Source of the DNA: Actinomycetes bacterium
GTDB lineage: Bacteria; Actinomycetota; Actinomycetes; Propionibacteriales; Nocardioidaceae
Reading direction: 5' to 3'
DNA length: 5,770 bases
NCBI GenBank assembly: GCA_023415395.1
Contig: JAEZKN010000343.1
Location: forward strand, 1-5,770
The translations under genes and the position numbers were made by a program. Every line of letters begins with the position of its first letter. Positions within the stretch are counted from its first letter, which is position 1. The notes under the pieces are model-generated. The model saw only the letters and a program-made list of their open reading frames with translations. It was not told the DNA's origin and ran no database searches. Positions 1-5,770 of the stretch are shown piece by piece.

Positions 1-881
1 CCGCGCTCAACACCTCGGTGTGGTCCGGTGGCTCGTTCATCTACGTGCCGAAGGGCGTGCACGTCGACATCCCGCTCCAGGCCTACTTCCGGATCAACAC
101 CGAGAACATGGGCCAGTTCGAGCGGACGCTGATCATCGTCGACGAGGACGCCTACGTGCACTACGTCGAGGGTTGCACCGCGCCGATCTACAGCTCCGAC
201 TCGCTGCACTCCGCGGTCGTCGAGATCATCGTGAAGAAGGGCGGCCGCTGCCGCTACACGACCATCCAGAACTGGTCGAACAACGTCTACAACCTCGTCA
301 CCAAGCGCGCCACCTGCGAGGCCGGCGCGACCATGGAGTGGGTCGACGGCAACATCGGCTCCAAGGTGACGATGAAGTACCCCGCGATCTACCTCATGGG
401 CGAGCACGCCAAGGGCGAGACGCTCTCGATCGCGTTCGCGGGTGAGGGCCAGCACCAGGACGCCGGCGCCAAGATGGTGCACGCGGCGCCGCACACCTCG
501 TCCTCGATCCTGTCCAAGTCCGTCGCCCGTGGCGGTGGCCGGACGTCCTACCGCGGCCTGATCCAGGTCAACGAGGGCGCGCACGGCTCGAAGTCGAACG
601 TCCTCTGTGACGCGCTGCTGGTCGACCAGGTCAGCCGCTCCGACACCTACCCCTACGTCGACATCCGCGAGGACGACGTGTCGATGGGCCACGAGGCGAG
701 CGTCTCCAAGGTCTCCGACGACCAGCTCTTCTACCTCATGTCGCGCGGCATGGAGGAGGACGAGGCGATGGCGATGATCGTGCGCGGCTTCGTCGAGCCG
801 ATCGCCAAGGAGCTCCCGATGGAGTACGCCCTCGAGCTGAACCGCCTCATCGAGCTGCAAATGGAAGGCGCTGTCGGCTGA
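1..881 (+). CDS. sufB: Fe-S cluster assembly scaffold protein SufB (5'-truncated by the window edge)
   Basis: SufB is the core scaffold of the cytoplasmic SufBC2D complex, on which Fe-S clusters are built. The frame is open from base 3 and begins ALNTSVWSGGSFIYVPKGV, a hallmark SufB stretch, so the gene continues off the left edge and the GTG at 18 is not its start. About 292 residues are visible. Full-length family members have roughly 470-495, so about the first 40% is missing. The visible part is the beta-helix core and the C-terminal helical domain. The cysteine in NVLCDALL (bases 606-608) matches the essential E. coli Cys405, and the His-Glu of MGHEAS (690-695) matches His433/Glu434. The C-terminal DDQLFYLMSRGM...MIVRGF is typical of the SufB/SufD family. 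No intein interrupts the visible part, including the VEGCTAPIY site (Cys at 174-176). It ends TGA and is followed by a 71-base gap before sufD. Identification is very secure. Confidence 0.97.
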   Translation, partial: ALNTSVWSGGSFIYVPKGVHVDIPLQAYFRINTENMGQFERTLIIVDEDAYVHYVEGCTAPIYSSDSLHSAVVEIIVKKGGRCRYTTIQNWSNNVYNLVTKRATCEAGATMEWVDGNIGSKVTMKYPAIYLMGEHAKGETLSIAFAGEGQHQDAGAKMVHAAPHTSSSILSKSVARGGGRTSYRGLIQVNEGAHGSKSNVLCDALLVDQVSRSDTYPYVDIREDDVSMGHEASVSKVSDDQLFYLMSRGMEEDEAMAMIVRGFVEPIAKELPMEYALELNRLIELQMEGAVG

Positions 882-892
882 CCGACCCCTCG

Positions 893-931
893 TTGGTCGA
901 GTAGCGAGCGCCCGCGAGCGTATCGAGAACC
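893..931. repeat. Intergenic repeat-like element between sufB and sufD
   Basis: The 71-base sufB-sufD gap contains a G/C-rich stretch with two exact copies of GCGAGCG (904-910 and 914-920), flanked by GGTCGAGTA on the left and TATCGAGAACC on the right. Stretches of the form GGTCGAGTAGCGAGCG...CGAGCGTATCGAGACC are familiar to me as frequent intergenic repeats in Nocardioides and related actinobacterial genomes. That is recollection, not a search. The arms do not form a clean hairpin and no T tract follows, so I do not call it a terminator. Only one copy is in this window, so repetitiveness cannot be shown here. Confidence 0.5.
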
Positions 932-952
932 CGTACGTAGAAAGCAGACCTA

Positions 953-2134
953 GTGACTGTCACTGACACCGCTCGGGAGAGCGTTGCCTCCGCCCTCGAG
1001 CAGGACCGGGTGGAGAGCCACCTGAACCCGCCGGCGTCCTACGACCTGGCGGACCACCCGGTGCCCACCGGCCGGGAGGAGATCTGGCGCTTCACGCCGC
1101 TCAAGCGGCTGCGCGGGATCCTCGACGGCGAGGCGTCCGACGCCGGGCTGACCTGGACCACCACGCTGCCCGAGGGCGTGACGCTCACCGAGATCGGCGA
1201 CGCCGAGGCGCGCGAGATCGGCGAGCTGGCGCCCAACGACCGCCCGGCGGCGCTGGCCGCCGCGAACGCCCGGGCGGCGCTGCTGCTCGACGTCCCGGCC
1301 GACGCCGAGATCACCGAGCCGATCGTGCTCCGACTCCACGGCGAGTCGGTCGAGGACCTCGTGTGGGGTCGCCTGGTCATCCGGGTCGGCCGGCACGCCC
1401 AGGCCACCATCGCCATCGTGCACACCGGCTCGGCGCGCTACGCCGCGCTCACCACCGCGCTGATCGGTGACGGCGCCAACGCCAACATCCTGTCGCTGCA
1501 GGACTGGGAGGACGACGCCGTCCACCTGGGCCGGGACGCGATCCGGGTCGGGCGTGACGCGACGGTCAAGCACACCTCGATCTCCTTCGGCGGTGACCTG
1601 GTCCGCATGCACGCCAACGTCGAGTACGCCGGGCCCGGCGGCGACGCCGAGCTGCTCGGCCTCTACTTCGCCGACGCGGGCCAGCACCTCGAGCACCGGC
1701 TCTTCGCCGACCACAACGCCCCCCGCACCAAGAGCAACGTCGTCTACAAGGGCGCGCTCCAGGGTGAGGGCGCGCACACGGTCTGGATCGGCAACGTGCT
1801 GATCCGCAAGGTCGCCGAGGGCATCGAGACCTACGAGGAGAACCGCAACCTGGTGCTCTCCGACGGCTGCCAGGCCGACTCGGTGCCGAACCTCGAGATC
1901 GAGACGGGCGAGATCGAGGGCGCGGGACACGCGTCCGCGACCGCGCGCTTCGACGACGAGCAGCTGTTCTACCTGCGCTCGCGCGGCGTCTCGGAGAAGG
2001 AGGCGCGCCGCCTGGTCGTGCACGGCTTCTTCAACGACCTGATCCGCAAGGTCGGCATCCCCTCGATCGAGGACCAGCTCCTCGAGACGGTCGAGACCGA
2101 GCTGGCCAAGAACGTGCTCAAGGACGTCGACTGA
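953..2134 (+). CDS. sufD: Fe-S cluster assembly protein SufD
   Basis: SufD is the paralogue of SufB and its partner in the SufBC2D scaffold. It forms the SufB-SufD interface where the cluster is assembled and is linked to iron acquisition. The 393-residue product is slightly shorter than E. coli SufD (423). An N-terminal motif EEIWRFTPLKRLRGI (about residues 43-57) is typical of actinobacterial SufD. The middle is beta-helix. The C-terminal family domain includes EGAGHASATARFDDEQLFYL, in which His326 corresponds to the conserved E. coli SufD His360, followed by RSRGVSEKEARRLVVHGFF. The GTG at 953 is the first possible start after an in-frame stop at 938-940. The Shine-Dalgarno is weak (GAAAG at 940-944). 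A second in-frame GTG lies at 1010, but starting there would shorten the N-terminus. The stop TGA overlaps the next gene's ATG by one base, indicating translational coupling. Confidence 0.96.
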   Translation: MTVTDTARESVASALEQDRVESHLNPPASYDLADHPVPTGREEIWRFTPLKRLRGILDGEASDAGLTWTTTLPEGVTLTEIGDAEAREIGELAPNDRPAALAAANARAALLLDVPADAEITEPIVLRLHGESVEDLVWGRLVIRVGRHAQATIAIVHTGSARYAALTTALIGDGANANILSLQDWEDDAVHLGRDAIRVGRDATVKHTSISFGGDLVRMHANVEYAGPGGDAELLGLYFADAGQHLEHRLFADHNAPRTKSNVVYKGALQGEGAHTVWIGNVLIRKVAEGIETYEENRNLVLSDGCQADSVPNLEIETGEIEGAGHASATARFDDEQLFYLRSRGVSEKEARRLVVHGFFNDLIRKVGIPSIEDQLLETVETELAKNVLKDVD

Positions 2135-2469
2135 TGTCCTTCGAGCGCGCCTGCGCGATCGGCGACGTCCCCACCGACGAGGCCCTCGGGGTCACCGTCG
2201 GGGACTACGACGTCGCGGTCGCCCGTGACGGCGAGGAGTTCTTCGCCCTGCAGGACCTCTGCTCCCACGCGGCGGTCTCGCTGAGCGAGGGCGAGGTCGC
2301 CGACTGCACGGTCGAGTGCTGGCTGCACGGCTCGCGCTTCGACCTCCGCACCGGCAAGCCCACCGGCCTGCCGGCCACCGAACCTGTCGCGACCTTCCCC
2401 GTCGAGGTGCGCGGCGACGAGATCTACGTGGACACCACGAGCACCCTGAACGGAGTCACCCCCTCATGA
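2134..2469 (+). CDS. SUF-associated Rieske-type [2Fe-2S] ferredoxin
   Basis: This is a 111-residue soluble Rieske-domain protein with no signal peptide or membrane segment, so it is cytoplasmic. The cluster-binding pattern is complete: Cys43-Ser-His45 and Cys62-Trp-Leu-His65, the C-x-H...C-x2-H signature in which two Cys and two His hold a [2Fe-2S] cluster. The GSRFDLRTGKPTG stretch after the second motif and the EIYV strand near the end fit small ferredoxins related to the NirD/biphenyl-dioxygenase ferredoxin type. Two further cysteines, Cys7 and Cys58, are not part of the motif. The ATG overlaps the sufD stop by one base, with AAGGA at 2120-2124 nine bases upstream, and its own stop overlaps the sufC ATG. 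It is thus embedded and coupled between sufD and sufC, as is common in actinobacterial suf operons. An electron-supply or cluster-client role in SUF assembly is inference. The domain call is secure. Confidence 0.93.
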   Translation: MSFERACAIGDVPTDEALGVTVGDYDVAVARDGEEFFALQDLCSHAAVSLSEGEVADCTVECWLHGSRFDLRTGKPTGLPATEPVATFPVEVRGDEIYVDTTSTLNGVTPS

Positions 2470-3224
2470 GCAAGCTGGAGATCAAGGACCTGCAGGTCTC
2501 GGTCGAGACCGAGGACGGTCCCAAGGAGATCCTCAAGGGCGTCACCTTGACCATCGGGGACGGCGAGACGCACGCGATCATGGGTCCCAACGGGTCGGGC
2601 AAGTCCACCCTGGCGTACTCCATCGCGGGCCACCCGAAGTACACCGTCACCGGCGGCACCGTCACCCTCGACGGCGAGGACGTCCTCGCGATGTCGGTGG
2701 ACGAGCGGGCCCGCGCCGGCCTCTTCCTGGCCATGCAGTACCCCGTCGAGGTGCCCGGCGTCTCGGTGTCGAACTTCCTGCGCACCGCGAAGACCGCGAT
2801 CGACGGCGAGGCGCCCAAGCTGCGCACGTGGGTCAAGGACGTCAACGCCGCGCTCGAGCGGCTGAACCTGGACCCGACCTTCGGCACCCGCTCGGTCAAC
2901 GAGGGCTTCTCCGGTGGTGAGAAGAAGCGCCACGAGATCGCCCAGCTCGAGCTGCTCGACCCCAAGGTCGCGATCCTCGACGAGACCGACTCCGGCCTCG
3001 ACATCGACGCCCTCAAGGTCGTGTCCGAGGGCGTGAACCGCTTCCGCACCCAGGAGGGCAAGGGCGTCCTGCTCATCACGCACTACACGCGCATCCTGCG
3101 CTACATCAAGCCCGATCACGTGCACGTCTTCGTCGACGGCAAGGTCGCCGAGTCCGGCGGTGCCGAGCTCGCCGACGAGCTCGAGGCCAACGGCTACGAG
3201 AAGTACCTCAAGGCGGCGGTCTGA
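2466..3224 (+). CDS. sufC: SUF system ABC-type ATPase SufC
   Basis: SufC is the cytoplasmic ATPase of SufBC2D. ATP-driven dimerisation of SufC reshapes the SufB-SufD scaffold for cluster assembly. It has 252 residues, against 248 in E. coli. Visible elements are Walker A GPNGSGKST (residues 40-48, Lys46), Q-loop Gln91 in AMQYPVEVPG, the ABC signature FSGGEKKR (148-155), Walker B VAILDE (168-173, Glu173), the D-loop region DSGLDIDAL (175-183) and the switch His206 in ITHYTR. DSGLDIDALKVV is particularly diagnostic of SufC among ABC ATPases. The frame stays open upstream to 2316, but ATG 2466 gives the family N-terminus MSKLEIKDLQV. It has GGAG at 2452-2455 ten bases upstream, and it forms an ATGA overlap with the ferredoxin stop. 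There is no transmembrane partner, in keeping with a SUF rather than a transport role. Confidence 0.97.
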   Translation: MSKLEIKDLQVSVETEDGPKEILKGVTLTIGDGETHAIMGPNGSGKSTLAYSIAGHPKYTVTGGTVTLDGEDVLAMSVDERARAGLFLAMQYPVEVPGVSVSNFLRTAKTAIDGEAPKLRTWVKDVNAALERLNLDPTFGTRSVNEGFSGGEKKRHEIAQLELLDPKVAILDETDSGLDIDALKVVSEGVNRFRTQEGKGVLLITHYTRILRYIKPDHVHVFVDGKVAESGGAELADELEANGYEKYLKAAV

Positions 3225-3225
3225 G

Positions 3226-4476
3226 GTGACCCAGACCCAGCTGGCCGGCCTCCTCCCCGAGCTGGAGGTGATCCGCGCCGACTTCCCGATCCTGGAGCGC
3301 ACGGTCGCGGGTGGCCGGCCGCTGGTCTACCTCGACAGCGCGAACACCTCGCAGAAGCCGCAGGTGGTGATCGACACGATGGTCGACCACCTCGAGCGGC
3401 ACAACGCGAACATCGCGCGGGCGATGCACACCCTGGGCGCCGAGGCGACCGAGGCGTACGAGGCCGCGCGGGACAAGGTGGCGGCCTTCCTCAACGCGCC
3501 GTCGCGCAACGAGGTCGTCTTCACCAAGAACGCGACCGAGGCGCTCAACCTGCTGGCGCGCACGATCGAGCTCGGGCCCGGTGACAACGTCGTCATCACC
3601 GAGATGGAGCACCACTCCAACATCGTGTCGTGGCAGCTGGCCTGCGAGCGCTCGGGCGCCGAGCTGCGCTGGTTCGGCCTCACCGACGACGGGCAGCTCG
3701 ACCTCTCGAACGCCGACCAGCTCGTCGACGAGCGCACCAAGGTGGTCGCGTTCACCTGGGTGTCGAACATGCTGGGCACGATCAACCCGGTCGACGCGCT
3801 CGTGGCGCGGGCGGCCGCGGTCGGCGCCTACTCGGTGATCGACGCCTCGCAGGCCGCGCCGCAGCTGCCCGTCGACGTGGCGGCCACCGGCTGCGACTTC
3901 CTGGTCTTCACCGGCCACAAGGTCGTCGGCCCGACCGGCATCGGCGTCCTGTGGGGTCGCGAGGAGCTGCTCAACGAGCTCCCGCCCTTCCACGGCGGCG
4001 GCGAGATGATCGAGACCGTGCGGATGGAGGGCTCGACCTACGCCAAGGCCCCGCACCGCTTCGAGGCCGGGACGCCGCCGATCGTCGAGGCCGTCGGCCT
4101 CGGTGCCGCGGTCGACTACCTGGCCCACATCGGGATGGACGCCATCCACCGCCACGAGCAGACGATCACGGCGTACGCCCTGGACGGCCTGCAGAGCGTG
4201 CCGGGCCTGACCGTCCTCGGCCCGCTCGACGCCGCCGCGCGCGGCGGGGCGATCTCGTTCGAGATCGACGGCGTGCACCCGCACGACGTCGCCCAGGTGC
4301 TCGACTCGCGCGGCGTCGCGATCCGTGCCGGCCACCACTGCGCGAAGCCCGCGCACGCCCGCTTCGGCGTGCAGAGCTCGACCCGCATGTCGTCGTACCT
4401 CTACACGACGCCGGCCGAGATCGACGCGCTCGTCGAGGGCCTGGAATACACCCGCTCGTACTTCAAGTTGGGATGA
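3226..4476 (+). CDS. sufS: SufS-type cysteine desulfurase (PLP-dependent)
   Basis: SufS is a group II cysteine desulfurase. It converts L-cysteine to L-alanine and holds the released sulfur as a persulfide for cluster assembly. The 416-residue product is an aminotransferase class V enzyme. It shows YLDSANTSQKP near the N-terminus, EMEHHSNIVSWQ in the PLP region, DASQAAPQ, the PLP-binding Lys232 in FTGHKVVGPTG, and the catalytic Cys372 in RAGHHCAKP, matching E. coli Lys226 and Cys364. The frame extends upstream to an ATG at 3160 inside sufC, but that would add 22 Arg/Ser/Thr-rich residues unlike the family. I chose GTG 3226, one base after the sufC stop, with AAGGCGG (3210-3216) nine bases upstream as a near-consensus Shine-Dalgarno inside the end of sufC. 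The downstream sufU indicates that SufU, not SufE, is the sulfur acceptor. Confidence 0.96.
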   Translation: MTQTQLAGLLPELEVIRADFPILERTVAGGRPLVYLDSANTSQKPQVVIDTMVDHLERHNANIARAMHTLGAEATEAYEAARDKVAAFLNAPSRNEVVFTKNATEALNLLARTIELGPGDNVVITEMEHHSNIVSWQLACERSGAELRWFGLTDDGQLDLSNADQLVDERTKVVAFTWVSNMLGTINPVDALVARAAAVGAYSVIDASQAAPQLPVDVAATGCDFLVFTGHKVVGPTGIGVLWGREELLNELPPFHGGGEMIETVRMEGSTYAKAPHRFEAGTPPIVEAVGLGAAVDYLAHIGMDAIHRHEQTITAYALDGLQSVPGLTVLGPLDAAARGGAISFEIDGVHPHDVAQVLDSRGVAIRAGHHCAKPAHARFGVQSSTRMSSYLYTTPAEIDALVEGLEYTRSYFKLG

Positions 4477-4479
4477 TCG

Positions 4480-4935
4480 ATGACCCAAGAGCTGGATGCG
4501 CTGTACCAGGAGATCATCCTCGACCACTACAAGAACCCGCACCACCAGGGACTGCGGGAGCCGTACGAGGCCGAGGTGCACCACGTGAACCCGACCTGCG
4601 GTGACGAGGTCACGCTGCGCGTGCACGTCGCCGACGGCGTGGTCGAGGACGTCTCCTACGACGCGGTCGGCTGCTCGATCTCGCAGGCCTCCGCGTCGGT
4701 CCTGACCGACCTGGTCATCGGGAAGAAGGTGGACGACGCGATGTCGATCCACGAGACGTTCCTGACCCTGATGCAGGGCAAGGGGACCGTCGAGCCCGAC
4801 GAGGACGTGCTCGAGGACGGCATCGCCTTCGCCGGTGTCGCGAAGTTCCCGGCGCGCGTGAAGTGCGCACTACTGTCGTGGATGGCCTGGAAGGACGCCA
4901 CCGCCCGATCCCTGGAGGAGAGCTCTGATGGCTGA
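4480..4935 (+). CDS. sufU: Zinc-dependent sulfurtransferase SufU
   Basis: SufU is an IscU-like protein which, in Gram-positive bacteria and actinobacteria, acts mainly as a zinc-bound acceptor of persulfide sulfur from SufS and relays it to SufB. It is not thought to be the principal scaffold. The product has 151 residues. The N-terminal LYQEIILDHYKNPHH is a family signature. The expected zinc ligands are all present: Cys40 and Asp42 in NPTCGDEV, Cys65 in GCSISQAS, and Cys129 in RVKCALLSW. An insertion relative to IscU (roughly residues 82-105) and the lack of IscU's LPPVK motif also favour SufU. The ATG at 4480 lies three bases after the sufS stop, with GGGA at 4470-4473 as a modest ribosome-binding site. 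Its last eight bases overlap the start of sufT. Cytoplasmic, co-transcribed with sufS by position. Confidence 0.96.
   Translation: MTQELDALYQEIILDHYKNPHHQGLREPYEAEVHHVNPTCGDEVTLRVHVADGVVEDVSYDAVGCSISQASASVLTDLVIGKKVDDAMSIHETFLTLMQGKGTVEPDEDVLEDGIAFAGVAKFPARVKCALLSWMAWKDATARSLEESSDG
4914..4920 (+). promoter_or_regulatory. Strong ribosome-binding site for sufT inside the end of sufU
   Basis: GGAGGAG lies seven bases upstream of the ATG at 4928. It is the best Shine-Dalgarno match in the operon. It is built into the last codons of sufU and fixes the sufT start, which gives the eight-base sufU-sufT overlap. Confidence 0.8.
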
Positions 4936-5311
4936 CCACTCTGACCTGCCCGAGGTCCCCGAGGCCGTGCCCGGCGGCGGCACCGCCACCGCTACCGTCG
5001 AGGACGTCACCGAGGCGATGAAGGACGTCGTCGACCCCGAGCTCGGCATCAACGTCGTCGACCTCGGCCTGGTCTACGGCGTGCACCTCGACGAGCACAG
5101 CAACGCGGTGCTCGACATGACGCTCACCTCGGCTGCCTGCCCGCTCACCGACGTGATCGAGGAACAGACCCGCGCAGCGCTCACCGGCGGCCCCGGCGGG
5201 GGACTTGTCTCCGACTTCCGCATCAACTGGGTGTGGCTCCCGCCGTGGGGGCCTGACAAGATCACCGACGACGGCCGCGATCAGCTCCGCTCGCTCGGCT
5301 TCAACGTCTGA
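4928..5311 (+). CDS. sufT: MIP18/DUF59-family Fe-S maturation protein SufT
   Basis: SufT is a small cytoplasmic protein of the MIP18 (DUF59) family, related to PaaD and the eukaryotic cytosolic Fe-S targeting factor. In bacteria it supports Fe-S cluster maturation or transfer to client enzymes, and its biochemical activity is not fully settled. The product has 127 residues. After a low-complexity N-terminus (about 7-23, Pro/Gly/Thr-rich) comes the family core: a helix leading to DPELGINVVDLGLVYGV (36-52), then TLTSAACPLTDVIEEQ with the conserved Cys71, and a C-terminal WLPPWGPDKITDDGRDQLRS ending LGFNV. The PPW.PD.I...GR..L..LG pattern is typical of actinobacterial SufT. The start is fixed by the strong GGAGGAG site. 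It is the last gene of the operon. Its final 31 bases overlap the convergent ankyrin gene, and no stem with a T tract follows it. Confidence 0.93.
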   Translation: MADHSDLPEVPEAVPGGGTATATVEDVTEAMKDVVDPELGINVVDLGLVYGVHLDEHSNAVLDMTLTSAACPLTDVIEEQTRAALTGGPGGGLVSDFRINWVWLPPWGPDKITDDGRDQLRSLGFNV

Positions 5312-5715
5312 TCGGCCGAGGCGCCCGCCGCGAGCAGCAGCTCGATGAGCTGAGTGTGCCCGCCGCGGGTCGCCCAGTCGAGCGGGGCGAGACCCGTGCC
5401 GTGGTCCTCCCGCAGATTCGGGTCCGCGCCGTGGGCGAGCAGCAGGGTCACCACCTCCTGCGATCCCCACGCCGCCGCGGCGCACAGCGGGGTTCCCTCC
5501 TGCCCGGTTCCGCTTTCCGTGTCGGGCGTCGCCCCCGCTTCCAGCAGCAGCCGGGCGATCTCCGCGGAACCGTTGACACAAGCCAGGTAGAGCGGGGTGG
5601 TGCCGCGGTCGGCGGCATTGGGGTCTGCCCCCGCCCGCAGCAGCGCGACGGTCCAGGCCCGGTCTGCGCGCTGCACGGCTTCCATGAGCCGTGTGGTGAG
5701 CTTCTTGCGCCGCAT
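5281..5715 (-). CDS. Small ankyrin-repeat protein
   Basis: The product is about 144 residues. After a basic start (MRRKKLTTRL) nearly the whole protein is ankyrin repeats: a partial first repeat with VALLRAGADPNAAD, then GTTPLYLACVNGSAEIARLLLEAGA in two parts, then GTPLCAAAAWGSQEVVTLLL with HGADPNLRED, and a last APLDWATRGGHTQLIELLLAAGAS. TPL...A...G...IVxLLLxxGADPN is the classic consensus for these protein-binding helix-loop-helix units. There is no signal peptide, membrane segment or second domain, so it is probably a cytoplasmic adaptor or inhibitor. The partner is unknown and cannot be inferred. I chose ATG at 5713-5715, with GAGG ten bases upstream. A GTG at 5722-5724 would add three residues but lies one base from that site, and an in-frame stop at 5728-5730 rules out anything longer. 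It is convergent with sufT, so it is not part of the suf operon. Confidence 0.85.
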   Translation of the reverse strand: MRRKKLTTRLMEAVQRADRAWTVALLRAGADPNAADRGTTPLYLACVNGSAEIARLLLEAGATPDTESGTGQEGTPLCAAAAWGSQEVVTLLLAHGADPNLREDHGTGLAPLDWATRGGHTQLIELLLAAGASADQTLKPSERS

Positions 5716-5735
5716 GATATTCACGCCTCAGCATA

Positions 5736-5761
5736 GGGCCTCGGCCACCGCGACCGAGCCC
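5736..5761. repeat. Imperfect inverted repeat upstream of the ankyrin gene
   Basis: GGGCCTCGG (5736-5744) can pair with CCGAGCCC (5754-5761) with one bulged C and a nine-base loop. It is in the non-coding stretch just upstream of the ankyrin gene. No T tract follows on either strand, so it is not a clear terminator. It could be an operator, the leader of a transcript, or chance in G/C-rich DNA. Confidence 0.25.
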
Positions 5762-5770
5762 GCCCGTCTC

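Noticed and set aside
893..926. Possible internal promoter for sufD (TTGGTC at 893-898, TATCGA at 921-926)
   Set aside because: The spacing is 22 bases, too long for a normal sigma-70-type promoter, and both boxes are poor matches inside the repeat-like element.
950..2023. A 357-residue minus-strand open frame opposite sufD
   Set aside because: It has the same shadow pattern of low-complexity Arg/Val/Gly composition and no motifs. SufD on the plus strand is certain.
2316..2465. Longer sufC reading frame beginning at 2316
   Set aside because: The extension is an Arg/His/Pro-rich shadow of the ferredoxin gene. ATG 2466 matches the family N-terminus and has its own ribosome-binding site.
2424..3302. 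A 292-residue minus-strand open frame opposite sufC
   Set aside because: It is antisense to SufC, which has every ABC ATPase motif in place. The reverse product has no recognisable features.
3208..4752. A 514-residue open frame on the minus strand opposite sufS and sufU
   Set aside because: It is antisense to two confidently identified genes, is rich in Arg/Val/Asp/Gly as expected from the complement of G/C-biased codons, and shows no recognisable domain.
5338..5352. CAGCTC-GAT-GAGCTG stem considered as a terminator for the suf operon
   Set aside because: The stem has only six pairs with a three-base loop and no T tract, and it lies in the ankyrin coding sequence (LIELLL region), where the repeat codons explain it.
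4715..5734. A 339-residue minus-strand open frame spanning the ankyrin region, sufT and the end of sufU
   Set aside because: In the ankyrin region the other minus frame gives clear ankyrin repeats, and over sufT the plus strand is clearly coding. This frame is Arg/Ala/Gly-rich shadow sequence.
5356..5736. Plus-strand open frame of 126 residues opposite the ankyrin gene
   Set aside because: It has no domain and biased composition, and it lies opposite well-conserved ankyrin repeats.

Overview
The window is high-GC DNA with strong G/C bias at third codon positions. It carries the SUF iron-sulfur cluster assembly operon in the order and with the accessory genes typical of Actinomycetota: sufB, sufD, a Rieske-type ferredoxin gene, sufC, sufS, sufU, sufT. 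The gene set, GTG starts and an intergenic repeat of a kind familiar from Nocardioides-like and other actinobacterial genomes suggest a Nocardioidaceae-type host. The genus is an inference and is not proven by the sequence.

Layout. Bases 1-881 are the C-terminal part of sufB, which runs off the left edge. Bases 882-952 are the only real gap in the operon and hold a GCGAGCG-containing repeat-like element. From 953 to 5311 six plus-strand genes follow with gaps of 0-3 bases or overlaps of 1-8 bases: sufD (GTG start), Rieske ferredoxin, sufC, sufS (GTG start), sufU and sufT. On the minus strand, 5715-5281 encodes a small cytoplasmic ankyrin-repeat protein whose 3' end overlaps the end of sufT by 31 bases. 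Bases 5716-5770 are non-coding as far as can be seen and contain one imperfect inverted repeat.

How the genes work together. SufS takes sulfur from cysteine. SufU, a zinc-bound sulfurtransferase, accepts it and passes it on. The SufBC2D complex, driven by the SufC ATPase, builds the Fe-S cluster. SufT helps cluster maturation or delivery. The Rieske protein may be an electron-transfer partner or a cluster client. All catalytic and metal-binding residues that I checked are present, so the pathway looks intact. Neither sufA nor sufE is in the window, and the usual regulator sufR would lie upstream of sufB, outside it.

Most of the window is a conserved housekeeping operon. I see no novel system. 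The points worth a second look are the repeat-like element inside the operon, the Rieske gene in a translationally coupled position, and the convergent overlap with the ankyrin gene.
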